The position numbers and the translations under genes were made by a program. The notes under the pieces are model-generated. The model was given only the letters and a program-made list of their open reading frames with translations, was not told the origin of the DNA and did not search any database. Positions 35,143 to 43,213 of a stretch of 64,000 bases of DNA are shown piece by piece. This DNA comes from Opitutia bacterium ISCC 52 (GTDB lineage Bacteria > Verrucomicrobiota > Verrucomicrobiia > Opitutales > UBA2995). How positions within the stretch are numbered: the first letter of the stretch is position 1; each line of letters opens with the position of its first letter. The stretch is taken from the NCBI GenBank assembly GCA_014529675.2, contig CP076040.1, positions 1,798,001 to 1,862,000 of the forward strand, given 5' to 3'.

Positions 35143-35895
35143 ATGCTCTTTATCCTCCGCCAACTCCGCCGTTCATTTTTCCAGCCAGGGAAGTTAAAAA
35201 CCTACATCGCTTATGCCGTCGGCGAGATATTGCTCATTGTGATCGGTATTCTAATCGCTGTGCAGATCGGGGATTGGAAGGAAGCGCGGAAGTTGGACCG
35301 ACAACGACTGGAGTTAATCGAGAACTTAAAAGCCGATTTTAAAACCAATTTAGAACGGTTGGACGGAACCCTTGCGGTCGTTGATTCCAGTATGGAAGAC
35401 CTCGGTCTATTTCTTGATGTGGCTGCTGCCGATAGCAGTCATTTGTCCCTAGAAGCGTTACAAGACTTGGCCTCAAAAACGTGGACTCCCATCACGTCTC
35501 GGCCGGCCATGGGTACTTATAACAGTGCAACGGATGATGGCTCAATCAGCTTGCTGCAAGATGGAACATTGATGGAGCTGTTTATTGATTTTGAGAAACA
35601 TGTCAGCTACTACGTCATCAATCAAGATCTGCAGCAAGATGCTAATATAACTGGGGAAGTGATGAATATCCGTAGGCGTCTTGGCACGATGGCAGTTCTC
35701 AGAGGAGACCATCCTATTCTTAAAACACCAGAATCGTATCGTCTGAACGACGAAGAATTCCCTGCCTTGATTGCCGAAAAAGATGTGTATGCTTATTTCC
35801 GGACCGTATACGCTTTGCAGGACAATCAGCGTAACCGTCTCCAAGATGCCAAAGGCAAAACCGTGAAAATTCTAAACCTCCTCAACGAACTCTAG
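35143..35895 (+). CDS. DUF6090 family membrane-anchored protein
   Basis: A 250-residue protein of the DUF6090 type: a conserved N-terminal block FILRQLRRSFFQPGKLKTYI leading into one membrane helix (YAVGEILLIVIGILIAVQIG, residues ~27-46), then a long, mostly helical soluble part. The function of the family is unknown; it is common as tandem copies in Bacteroidota and Opitutae. This copy appears intact. The next gene is a close N-terminal paralogue that has decayed. Both lie between direct copies of a repeat, which suggests the pair arose or moved as a unit. Confidence 0.82.
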   Translation: MLFILRQLRRSFFQPGKLKTYIAYAVGEILLIVIGILIAVQIGDWKEARKLDRQRLELIENLKADFKTNLERLDGTLAVVDSSMEDLGLFLDVAAADSSHLSLEALQDLASKTWTPITSRPAMGTYNSATDDGSISLLQDGTLMELFIDFEKHVSYYVINQDLQQDANITGEVMNIRRRLGTMAVLRGDHPILKTPESYRLNDEEFPALIAEKDVYAYFRTVYALQDNQRNRLQDAKGKTVKILNLLNEL

Positions 35896-35920
35896 TCCTC
35901 TCGCCCCTGGTCTCGAACTA

Positions 35921-36637
35921 ATGCTCTTTATTTTTAGAAAACTCCGCCGCTCCTTCTTTCAACCAGGAAAGTTTAGAACTTACATCGCTTATGCCATTGG
36001 TGAGATCCTCCTGATCGTCATCGGTATCCTGATTGCACTGCAGATTCAGAATTGGAACTAGGGCCGTTTGGACCGCATCGAAGAGCGCTACCTCTTATAA
36101 GAACTCGTCGACAACCTGAACCAGGAAGCCGAGCCACTGGAGTTTGGCATTGAAATGATCGAAAAGCAACTCGAAGCCTTTTCGGGAATACATGCCTTCT
36201 TTGAGGCCGATTCAGTAATACAAGATCAGCTTCAAGAACAGCTGAGGTTGTGGGGTAGTCATTTTGCTTTTAATCCTAATACCTAAGCTTACGAGACGAT
36301 GAAAAACACGGACCTGGGTTTTTCCAATCGTGAATTGAAAGCAAGGCTCGTTGAGTATTATGCTGTAGAAAAGGTGTTATTAGTGGAACGCTTAAGGATA
36401 CACAAAAATTTAAATGAGGAATTCGTCAGGCCCAATGCCATAAAATATTTCAACTGGGATCCAGCGCTCGGAAAGTGGATTACGAAGGATATCCACGATC
36501 CGGAGTTCAAGGCTGCCCTCATAGAGCCTCTGGGTTTTTTATCCGTTAATGTAAGTTTAGAGCTTACGGCTTGTCAGCATATTATGAAGATGAACCAAGA
36601 AATCCTCGCGGTAGTGGAGTATGAACTAGAAAACTAA
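35921..36637 (+). pseudogene. Second DUF6090 gene with three in-frame stops
   Basis: The frame starts FIFRKLRRSFFQPGKFRTYI and IGILIALQIQNWN, nearly the same as the preceding gene, but is broken by TAG at 36059-36061 (codon 47), TAA at 36098-36100 (codon 60) and TAA at 36284-36286 (codon 122). No frameshift is needed anywhere across 238 codons, and the sense codons in between still read as sensible protein (ELVDNLNQEAEPLEFGIEMI, AYETMKNTDLGFSNRELKAR). The residual ORF from 36299 is therefore a fragment and not a separate gene. Confidence 0.85.
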
Positions 36638-36650
36638 AAACAGAAAAGAG

Positions 36651-36732
36651 GCAGCCGCAAAAGAACACAAAAATCACAAAAAGAAGAATAAACCTTTGTT
36701 TCCTTGGTTACCTTGAGCGCAAGCGACTGTTG
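36651..36732 (+). repeat. Repeat copy flanking the DUF6090 genes, right
   Basis: It contains a CGCAAAAGAACACAAAAATC arm of the type that flanks the GxxExxY gene, then CTTTGTTTCCTTGGTTACC and the 19-base TTGAGCGCAAGCGACTGTT shared with the left flank at 35072. It follows the dead DUF6090 gene by 13 bases. Confidence 0.7.
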
Positions 36733-36877
36733 TATCTCGTTTAATTGTTCTGCTGTTAGTGTGATAGGATGCTAGTGAACAATTTTTAAATCATCGGAAG
36801 TTCGATTTTTTCTGTTCTAGTTTCTTCGCCCCTTGATTTACAGGTTTTTGGGTGTAAGATGAGGTAGTTTTTATTGC

Positions 36878-37819
36878 ATGATGAATCTATTAACTGCAAG
36901 CCGAAACGATAAGCCTTTTACCGCGAGCGTCAGTGGCATTGCTGGTTGGCGACTCGATATGGCGTTTGTGCTCGCTCTCTTAGCCATCTTTAATCCGCTT
37001 TCATATATGGTTGCTGCTGACACGATTGCTTCCTTTGAAGACCCCAGGTTTATTGAAGACTGGGCCGTAGTGAATGATACGGTAATGGGCGGTGTCTCCC
37101 GGAGTCGTATCGATCAAACAGATACGGGGAATCTACTTTTTACAGGCGAGCTGTCTCTGCGAAACAATGGCGGCTTCGTATCAATACGCAGTCGCCCCAG
37201 CCGGCTTTCTCTACAAAACGCGGGTGGCATTGCACTCTGTGTGCGAGGAGACGGACGTACTTACTATCTTGATCTAAGGGCGGGCGACCAAATGCGAGGA
37301 GGCTCCTTTCGGGCCCCCTTTACCACGCTCAGGAATGAATGGACCGACGTATTTATTCCGCTCTCTGATTTCTATGCGCAATCCTTTGGTCGCGTGTTGC
37401 GCAGCGTCTTGCTTGATCCAAGCTCGATTAGTTCCATCGGATTTACTCTTTCGGATAAGACGCCGGGGGCTTTTCGCTTGGAGGTTGAATCGGTCAAACA
37501 CGCTGATGCCGGATCGTTAGATGTCTCTCAGTTGCAAGAATTTAATCCATCTGATCAACCACGAGTCCTCATCGAACTCGCCATCGCTAAAGGTGTGCCG
37601 CTGTTTAACGATGGCAATGAAGCGGCCTGTGCGGCTGTGTACGAAATTGCCTGTACGGCCCTCCTTACTATGCCCGGGGTTTCTGATGCGTCCATCAATC
37701 GACTGCGTCGGGCGCTTAATGAAATATCGGGAATTTCCTCTCAGGCACAAAAAGCATGGGTCCTACGCTACGCCCTCGACGATACCTATCAAAGCTTGGC
37801 GATCAGCGAAGTGAATTGA
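36878..37819 (+). CDS. CIA30-domain protein with N-terminal membrane anchor
   Basis: A 313-residue protein. Residues ~28-48 (MAFVLALLAIFNPLSYMVAA) form a signal or anchor helix. Residues ~50-210 match the CIA30 (complex I intermediate-associated protein 30) jelly-roll: WAVVNDTVMGGVSRSRI, LSLRNNGGFVSIRSRP, YYLDLRAGDQ, FIPLSDFYAQSFGR and IGFTLSDKTPGAF. Bacterial CIA30-domain proteins are small-ligand or carbohydrate-binding-like and are not tied to complex I. The C-terminal ~95 residues (IELAIAKGVPLFNDGNEAAC onward) form a separate helical domain I do not recognise, with a possible Cys pair (AACAAVYEIACTAL). Confidence 0.82.
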   Translation: MMNLLTASRNDKPFTASVSGIAGWRLDMAFVLALLAIFNPLSYMVAADTIASFEDPRFIEDWAVVNDTVMGGVSRSRIDQTDTGNLLFTGELSLRNNGGFVSIRSRPSRLSLQNAGGIALCVRGDGRTYYLDLRAGDQMRGGSFRAPFTTLRNEWTDVFIPLSDFYAQSFGRVLRSVLLDPSSISSIGFTLSDKTPGAFRLEVESVKHADAGSLDVSQLQEFNPSDQPRVLIELAIAKGVPLFNDGNEAACAAVYEIACTALLTMPGVSDASINRLRRALNEISGISSQAQKAWVLRYALDDTYQSLAISEVN

Positions 37820-37870
37820 TCTTCGTAATGATTTTGAGTGGTACCCAGTAACTCTCATCAGATCTACTAA

Positions 37871-37950
37871 GCCTCATATCATCTAAAGTCCGGAACAGCT
37901 CTCTCTAACCTTGTAAGAGCATCAAAGGATGCTTCGCTGATACCTTGCCA
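37871..37950 (-). pseudogene. Possible degenerate copy of the nitrilase gene 3' end
   Basis: On the plus strand this segment begins CTCATATCATCTAAAGTCCG and can be aligned with 39081-39150, the 3' end of the nitrilase gene, at roughly two-thirds identity by eye, with one gap. Translated on the minus strand it reads GISEASFDALTRLERAVPDF before a stop, similar in spacing to the nitrilase ending VSAEVSIDSLQAWRDDFRAL. It may be a leftover of a duplication. Weak evidence. Confidence 0.3.
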
Positions 37951-37968
37951 TCGTTGGGATGGACCTGA

Positions 37969-39063
37969 TTAATTGGCGGTCTCTACTGGCATGCTGAACG
38001 AACGGATAAACACGGGTTGGCCCCAGGCGTAGTGTTCTTCATAGCCATCATCGGCGTTCTTTTGAGTCAAGGTGACGCGGGCGCGAACATAAGCTTGTTT
38101 CCAATCGATCTGATAGCTGCTCTGGGTTCCGTGTTCCGTCTGCAATACCTGGCGATTGGGTCCGAAGAAATCAATGCGGTAGCCTTCCGTTCCATTGTCC
38201 GTTTTTAGACCACTCCAGGCGGGTAGATTCGCGAGCATGATTTGCGTCTTCTCCTCATCGACCTCGATCGTATAAGAGTCGGGGGTTTTCTCATAGGTTT
38301 TTAGATAGACTCCATTGCTGGCATAGAAATCCCCCGAGCGCATTGCTTCGGTGATGGCATCTGGAGTCAGGTCCTTAGCGCGCACCATAACCCAGCCTAA
38401 TCCTGGATTGGATTGATTGGGACCAATGGTTTGAAGGATGTGTGCATCGTCAGATCCCACGCCATAGATATGCATACCTTTAGTAAGTAGCTCATCCCAC
38501 AGCGGTTCCGCAGTCCGGGGGTAGCCCATGCCTTTTCGTTTGTAGATGTTGTTCCGCCGGGTGCTGGCATTGTATACCTCCATCATATGGACATTCTTCG
38601 CTGGTAGAATGTCAGGTGCCTTGAGGTTGGATCCTCCATGTGGGTGATTGAGAATGGCGGTTCCTCCGGCAGCTTCGGTTCGTTGGATGTGATTTTCAAT
38701 AACTTCCGAGACTGACACTCCTTCATCTTTCCAAGCGACCAGTCCGTCGATATTCATGGCCGTCGTATGGACACGTTCACCTGTGATTTCCTGTCCGGGA
38801 ATAAGAATGAAGTCTTTCCGTTTATTTGCCGGCATTGCCACCGTGGCTGGATCAATGAACTTGTTGTGCTCGCTTAAGATGAGGAAATGATAACCTAAAT
38901 CGTGATAGGTTTTCGTGACATGCTCTGGAGTAGAGTCTGCATGACCACAAAGCTCAGTGTGCGCATGGGTGTTGCCGCGGTACCAGGTGTCCTGATCTGC
39001 ACACCCTTGTAGAATGAGCAGGACTAGGATGGCGAAAAAGGAGTTTTGGGTAGTCATAGGCAA
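37969..39063 (-). CDS. PHP-domain-like metallohydrolase, lipoprotein
   Basis: A 364-residue protein with a lipoprotein signal (ILVLLILQGCADQD, lipobox Cys near residue 21). The PHP-type metal site is RGNTHAHTELCGHAD with LGYHFLILSEHN, followed by LIPGQEIT, ILNHPHGG (His), and VGSDDAHI (Asp-His). PHP hydrolases cut phosphoesters with two or three metals; secreted forms in PVC bacteria may act on nucleotides or sugar phosphates, but this is unproven. It shares the minus strand with the nitrilase gene 10 bases upstream. Confidence 0.85.
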   Translation of the reverse strand: MPMTTQNSFFAILVLLILQGCADQDTWYRGNTHAHTELCGHADSTPEHVTKTYHDLGYHFLILSEHNKFIDPATVAMPANKRKDFILIPGQEITGERVHTTAMNIDGLVAWKDEGVSVSEVIENHIQRTEAAGGTAILNHPHGGSNLKAPDILPAKNVHMMEVYNASTRRNNIYKRKGMGYPRTAEPLWDELLTKGMHIYGVGSDDAHILQTIGPNQSNPGLGWVMVRAKDLTPDAITEAMRSGDFYASNGVYLKTYEKTPDSYTIEVDEEKTQIMLANLPAWSGLKTDNGTEGYRIDFFGPNRQVLQTEHGTQSSYQIDWKQAYVRARVTLTQKNADDGYEEHYAWGQPVFIRSFSMPVETAN

Positions 39064-39073
39064 TGATTGCTTC

Positions 39074-39850
39074 TTAAGTCTTCATATCATCCAACGCGCG
39101 GAAGTCATCTCGCCAGGCTTGTAGGGAATCGATGGATACTTCGGCTGAAACGCAGGTTTCATCGCCTTCATTTATTTCAAGAATTTCTCCCTGGTGGTCA
39201 ATGATTTGACTGTGGCCGATATATTGAAACTTGGGGTCAGCTCCGACGCGATTGTTCCCCACCACAATCGCCTGGTTTTCAATGGCTCTTGCTTGGAGTA
39301 GAGTATCCCAATGATGGGTGCGCGTGGATGGCCAGCTGGCGATGACGGTGAAGAGGTTGGCTCCTGCTTTGACTCCACGGCGGTAGAGCTCGGGGAAGCG
39401 CAGGTCGTAACAGATGGTGGGGCAGATGGTAAATCCCTGCCACTCGAAGGTGAAGATCTCCTCGCCGGAAATATAATGATCCGTTTCTCCAGAGTAACTG
39501 AAGCAGTGGTTTTTTTGATAGCCGCCGATCTTGTTTCCATCAGGTCCGAACACGGATAGGCAATTCAGGCCTTTCCCAGATTCGTGTTTGAATACTAGTC
39601 CGCCGATAACACAGCTTTTGTAATGGGCAGCCAGATTGGCCATGAAAGTTTCTGCATCTGAAGGTTCGTTTTCCTTCACCCGGTCCACATTCATGCTGAA
39701 TCCACTGGCGAACATTTCAGGTAGGACAATCAATGAACCTTCTGGAATCGTGTGTTCAGATAGAAGCGCGCGAACCTTGTCCAGGTTTCCCGGACGGTTT
39801 TCCCAGAGGATGTCAAATTGGCAGGCAAAGATGTGCATGTTCGAAGACAC
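39074..39850 (-). CDS. Nitrilase-superfamily amidase (omega-amidase YafV-like)
   Basis: A 258-residue cytoplasmic carbon-nitrogen hydrolase. The catalytic Glu is in LIVLPEMFASGFSM, the Lys in GGYQKNHCFSY, and the Cys in TICYDLRFPELYR. These motifs and the length fit the omega-amidase/YafV branch, which hydrolyses 2-oxoglutaramate-type amides in metabolite repair. VIASWPSTRTHHWDTLLQAR is also typical. The start at 39850 has no competitor. It is 10 bases upstream of the PHP-type gene, so the two probably share a transcript. Confidence 0.9.
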   Translation of the reverse strand: MSSNMHIFACQFDILWENRPGNLDKVRALLSEHTIPEGSLIVLPEMFASGFSMNVDRVKENEPSDAETFMANLAAHYKSCVIGGLVFKHESGKGLNCLSVFGPDGNKIGGYQKNHCFSYSGETDHYISGEEIFTFEWQGFTICPTICYDLRFPELYRRGVKAGANLFTVIASWPSTRTHHWDTLLQARAIENQAIVVGNNRVGADPKFQYIGHSQIIDHQGEILEINEGDETCVSAEVSIDSLQAWRDDFRALDDMKT

Positions 39851-39887
39851 TTTACAGATAGCTGCAAAGTTTCAACGGTGAAGGTGA

Positions 39888-40121
39888 ATGAACGCCGAAG
39901 AAGAACAACAGATCGAAAAGCTACTCAGAGATAAAACCAATCCCTGCAACCATAACGCTGCCTTGACCTGGTTGATTAATTACTTGGAAGAGGGGGATAT
40001 TCTAAACCTACCTCCTTCTAAGCGCACCCTGGATGCTTTGAAAACCTATAGTGCCGATCGATCCGCTGATAAGCTCCTGAAATCAAAAGCGAAGAAAGCT
40101 ATAAAAACATATCAGCGGTAA
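39888..40121 (+). CDS. Small hypothetical cytoplasmic protein
   Basis: A 77-residue charged protein with no signal peptide. A good ribosome site (GAAGGTG) lies 3-9 bases before the ATG. Composition suggests helices: EEEQQIEKLLRD, AALTWLINYLEEGD, then SKRTLDALKTYSADRSADKL and a Lys-rich end. It is divergent from the nitrilase gene. I do not recognise a family. The presence of a ribosome site and no overlap with other genes favour a real gene. Confidence 0.6.
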   Translation: MNAEEEQQIEKLLRDKTNPCNHNAALTWLINYLEEGDILNLPPSKRTLDALKTYSADRSADKLLKSKAKKAIKTYQR

Positions 40122-40150
40122 CCGTATTCTTTAGAGTAAGATTTTAAAGA

Positions 40151-40242
40151 AGTTAACCACTAATGGACACGAATTATAGGAAATAAAGCGCAGAACTACT
40201 TTAGGAATTATTCGTGTACATTAGTGTCCATTCGTGGTTAAC
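40151..40242. repeat. Inverted pair of 10-nt-period repeats (GGACACGAAT type)
   Basis: The left arm AGTTAACCACTAATGGACAC (40151-40170) is answered by the right arm ending GTCCATTCGTGGTTAACT (40225-40242). The arms are separated by about 35 bases and could form a long hairpin. Related arms recur at 48469, 51221 and 53919. Confidence 0.8.
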
Positions 40243-40326
40243 TTATATTAGTATTATTGCCAATTTTTGGTTCGCTAGCGAGAAATAGGAGGCCCAGGAT
40301 GAAGATTCAAAATCCTTTATTCTGTT

Positions 40327-41211
40327 ATGATCTACCCTAAAACTCTTCGTTTCGTTCTTCTTGTTGGTTTAACGTTTTCAGTCGGACTCTTTGCCCAATC
40401 GGACAAACCACTCCGTGTCATCTGTTTCGGTGCTCACCCGGATGATCCTGAACTCCGCATGGCGGGTGTCTCCGCTCTCTGGGGAGACAAGGCCGAGGTC
40501 AAATTTGTATCTTTGACTAATGGTGATATCGGACACTGGAGAGAAGCAGGTGGTCCTTTGGCTATTCGACGCACCCACGAAGTAAGCAAGGTCGCTGAGG
40601 CCGTAGGAGCATCGTCCGAGGTGCTTGACATTCATGATGGCGAGCTGATGCCGACTTTGGAAAATCGCAAAACCATCATTCGCCTGATCCGTGAGTGGGA
40701 TGCCGATATTGTTTTGAGTCACCGCCCCAACGACTATCACCCAGACCACCGGTATACGGCGGTGCTCGTGCAGGATGCCGCTTTCATGGTTGCCGTTCCA
40801 TTTATCGTGCCGAATGTGAAACCGCTCGATAAGAACCCGATTTTTCTCTACTACACAGATCGCTTTCAGAAACCGAATCCGTCAACGGCAGATGTCGTGG
40901 TGAATCTGGATCCGGTCATCGATCAGACCGTAGATGCCTTGTCTATTATGGAGTCGCAGTTTCTTGAAGGAGGGGCCTTGGGTTCGGAAGAAAATCTGTG
41001 GGACTCCGAAGCTGAAAAGCAGGAGAAGGTCAAGGAGATGAAATCCAATTTCAAGAGACGCTATTCTCGCGTAGCGAATAAATGGCGTAGTGAACTCGTC
41101 GAACGCTTCGGTGAGAAGAAAGGCAAAGCCATCAAGCACGCCATCGCCTTTGAACTCTGCGAATATGGGCGTCAGGCCAGCCGGGAGGAATTGGCCAAAT
41201 TATTTCCTTAA
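40327..41211 (+). CDS. Exported PIG-L family deacetylase
   Basis: A 294-residue LmbE/PIG-L zinc deacetylase with a signal peptide (residues 1-20, ending GLFAQ). The zinc motif is CFGAHPDDPELRMAG (AHPDD with a following E), and the third ligand lies in SHRPNDYHPDHRYTA. Members remove acetyl groups from N-acetylglucosamine-type sugars. Secretion and the sulfatase-rich context suggest glycan processing; substrate unverified. The gene is preceded by an inverted repeat pair and followed at 70 bases by the TIGR03546/03545 fusion. Confidence 0.92.
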   Translation: MIYPKTLRFVLLVGLTFSVGLFAQSDKPLRVICFGAHPDDPELRMAGVSALWGDKAEVKFVSLTNGDIGHWREAGGPLAIRRTHEVSKVAEAVGASSEVLDIHDGELMPTLENRKTIIRLIREWDADIVLSHRPNDYHPDHRYTAVLVQDAAFMVAVPFIVPNVKPLDKNPIFLYYTDRFQKPNPSTADVVVNLDPVIDQTVDALSIMESQFLEGGALGSEENLWDSEAEKQEKVKEMKSNFKRRYSRVANKWRSELVERFGEKKGKAIKHAIAFELCEYGRQASREELAKLFP

Positions 41212-41280
41212 GAAGCCACGCCCGGTATTGATTTGTAAGAGGGCTTTCAATTTTCGAACAAAGCTCGCTTCGACGGGTCT

Positions 41281-43071
41281 CTGATTTTTACGCGCAAAAT
41301 CGGTAAACTAGTCCGTGGTAACACCACACCTTTTCAGGTGTATGCAGCTGCATCGTTAGGGGCCTTTATTGGGTTTACCCCTGGGTTAGATCACTCGCCT
41401 GGACTCATCCTCTTCTGGTCATTCCTGCTATTGATCTTAAATGCCAACTTGTTCCTTGCTGGATTGATTGGGTTGCTCAGTAAGCTGATTTACCTCCTGA
41501 CTTTGCCCGTCGCCTTTAGTCTGGGGCGTTTTCTGATCGAGGGGCCAACTCAAGGTCTCTTCAGTTCCTTGTACAACGGACCCGTCACGGCGTATTTCGG
41601 GTTGGATTACTACGTCGTACCAGGAGGTCAATTATTGGGGCTATTTGTGGGTATCGCCTTTGGCTATCTATTCTCCCGTGGGCTCAAGGGGTATCGCAAC
41701 AAGATGGCCAAGCGCGAAAGTGAGCGTGAAGGGCCTTCCCAGAAAAAGGCCTGGGTCAAAACCATGGAGTTTATCTTTGTCGGAAAGAAAAGTAAGAAGA
41801 GCTATGACGATTTCTTGGCACGTAAGGTTGGGTACCCGATTCGGGTGCTCGGTCTCATTATCGTCGTGGTGTTTGGCTGTATTCTTTACGGTGCAACCAT
41901 ACTATTTTCCGATGCAGTGATCGCATCCATGGCTCGGGACGGATTGTCTAATGCGAATGGAGCTACTGTGGACCTGGAGAGCGTTAATCTGAACCTCGAC
42001 GAAGGAAAGCTCGAGCTCCTGGGGATTGCCTTTGCTGACCCCAATAATTTGGAAACAGATATCATGCGGGCCAAACGGATCGTGGCCGATGTCAGCGCGG
42101 CTGATATTCTTCGTAAGCGCTTTTCAATGGATAAGTTGGTGGTGGATACTGCGACCTCTGGAGAATCAAGGTCATCACCTGGAAAACATGTAGGCCCACG
42201 CTACGACAGTGATCAGAAACCAGTGTTGGAAATGCCGGACTTCAAAGATCTGGATAGTGTGATCGAGAATGGAAAAGTCTGGAAAGAACGCTTGGCTCAA
42301 GTCCGTCGTTGGCTTGATCGTATTTCATCGGCCAAGCAAGACATTCTAAAAACGCCTGGCAAATGGGAAGAGGAGCTGGCGAGTCGTATTCGTGCGGTCG
42401 GTCATGCCAATGTAAAAGCGGACATGCTCACTCAGGATAGCCCTTTGGTTCTCATTCGGAATTTTGAAGCTTTTGGTGTGGAAGCCAAGCAACTTGAGGG
42501 TCGTCTTATCGATATTGAAGGCAACAATCTGTCGACACACCCGCATTTGGTGCAAGATAGCCCGTCTATTTCTATTAATTCACAAGATGGTATTATCAAA
42601 GCTGCCCTGTCACTTGGCTTGGCTGCGGGGCGCGATAAAAACGACCTCGATTTTGCGTACAAAAACATTCCCACCAGCGCACTAGCCGAAACGGTGCAAG
42701 CCGATGGAAAGCCGCTTCTAGGAGGTGGATCGATTGATTTCAAAATTACGGGCGATCTCAATGCCGTGGATTCCGACTTACTCGGGGAAGCGACTTTCAA
42801 AGATGTCAATCTGATGGTGGCTGGTTCTCAGGTAAATCTCAATGGAATGGAATTACCCATCCATATTCGTGGTCCGATTGATTCACCGAGTATCAAGATG
42901 GATACCGACTTCCTGCAAAACGCTCTCAAGCAAGCGGGAAAGAAGAAGTTGCTTGAAAAAGCCGGAGAAGAATTGGGAATCGATCTGGGCGATGATACCA
43001 GTAGTGAAGGGCTCAAGAAAGCAGCTGAAGGTTTGCTAGGTGGATTTCTGAACAAGAAGAAGGACGAGTAG
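41281..43071 (+). CDS. TIGR03546-TIGR03545 fusion membrane protein (AsmA-like C-terminal part)
   Basis: The N-terminal ~150 residues are a TIGR03546-type polytopic segment (TPFQVYAAASLGAFIGFTPG, VPGGQLLGLFVGIAFGYLFS). After a basic linker comes a TIGR03545-type part: one helix (RVLGLIIVVVFGCILYGATI) and an AsmA-like region beginning VDLESVNLNLDEGKLELLGI. In other bacteria these are two adjacent genes. The first canonical start is GTG 41338, but it would cut into the domain; homology extends upstream through FTRKIGKLVRG to CTG 41281 or ATT 41284, with a stop at 41236. The stop codon TAG is the start of a REP element. A role in the cell envelope is likely. Confidence 0.8.
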   Translation: MIFTRKIGKLVRGNTTPFQVYAAASLGAFIGFTPGLDHSPGLILFWSFLLLILNANLFLAGLIGLLSKLIYLLTLPVAFSLGRFLIEGPTQGLFSSLYNGPVTAYFGLDYYVVPGGQLLGLFVGIAFGYLFSRGLKGYRNKMAKRESEREGPSQKKAWVKTMEFIFVGKKSKKSYDDFLARKVGYPIRVLGLIIVVVFGCILYGATILFSDAVIASMARDGLSNANGATVDLESVNLNLDEGKLELLGIAFADPNNLETDIMRAKRIVADVSAADILRKRFSMDKLVVDTATSGESRSSPGKHVGPRYDSDQKPVLEMPDFKDLDSVIENGKVWKERLAQVRRWLDRISSAKQDILKTPGKWEEELASRIRAVGHANVKADMLTQDSPLVLIRNFEAFGVEAKQLEGRLIDIEGNNLSTHPHLVQDSPSISINSQDGIIKAALSLGLAAGRDKNDLDFAYKNIPTSALAETVQADGKPLLGGGSIDFKITGDLNAVDSDLLGEATFKDVNLMVAGSQVNLNGMELPIHIRGPIDSPSIKMDTDFLQNALKQAGKKKLLEKAGEELGIDLGDDTSSEGLKKAAEGLLGGFLNKKKDE

Positions 43072-43176
43072 CATAGGCATCTTGCCTGTGTATTTCGATT
43101 GAGATCGATGGATAAGGAGTAGCTGTGCTGTGCGGGGTGTTTCCTTGAAAACAAACAGGCTGGAAGCCTGTTCCAC
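43068..43176. repeat. REP doublet, CAGGC family, overlapping a stop codon
   Basis: The left REP GTAGCATAGGCATCTTGCCT starts at 43068, so bases 43069-43071 are also the stop codon of the TIGR03546/03545 gene. The right REP is inverted (43153-43176; AACAGGCTGGAAGCCTGTT then CCAC, which gives GTGG, not GTAG). The hairpins could also end transcription. Confidence 0.8.
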
Positions 43177-43213
43177 TTTACATTGGCAACGAGAGTAAGA
43201 TCAGGAGGAAGAG

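Noticed and set aside
32266-36286. Reassigned stop codons (TAG or TAA read as an amino acid) to explain the PepSY and DUF6090 interruptions
   Set aside because: Many intact genes in the window end normally at TAA, TAG and TGA, so a changed code is not credible; local mutation or error is simpler.
36299-36637. A 112-residue ORF that could be called a separate small gene
   Set aside because: It is in frame with the upstream DUF6090 sequence and continues it past a nonsense codon, so it is a fragment of that pseudogene.
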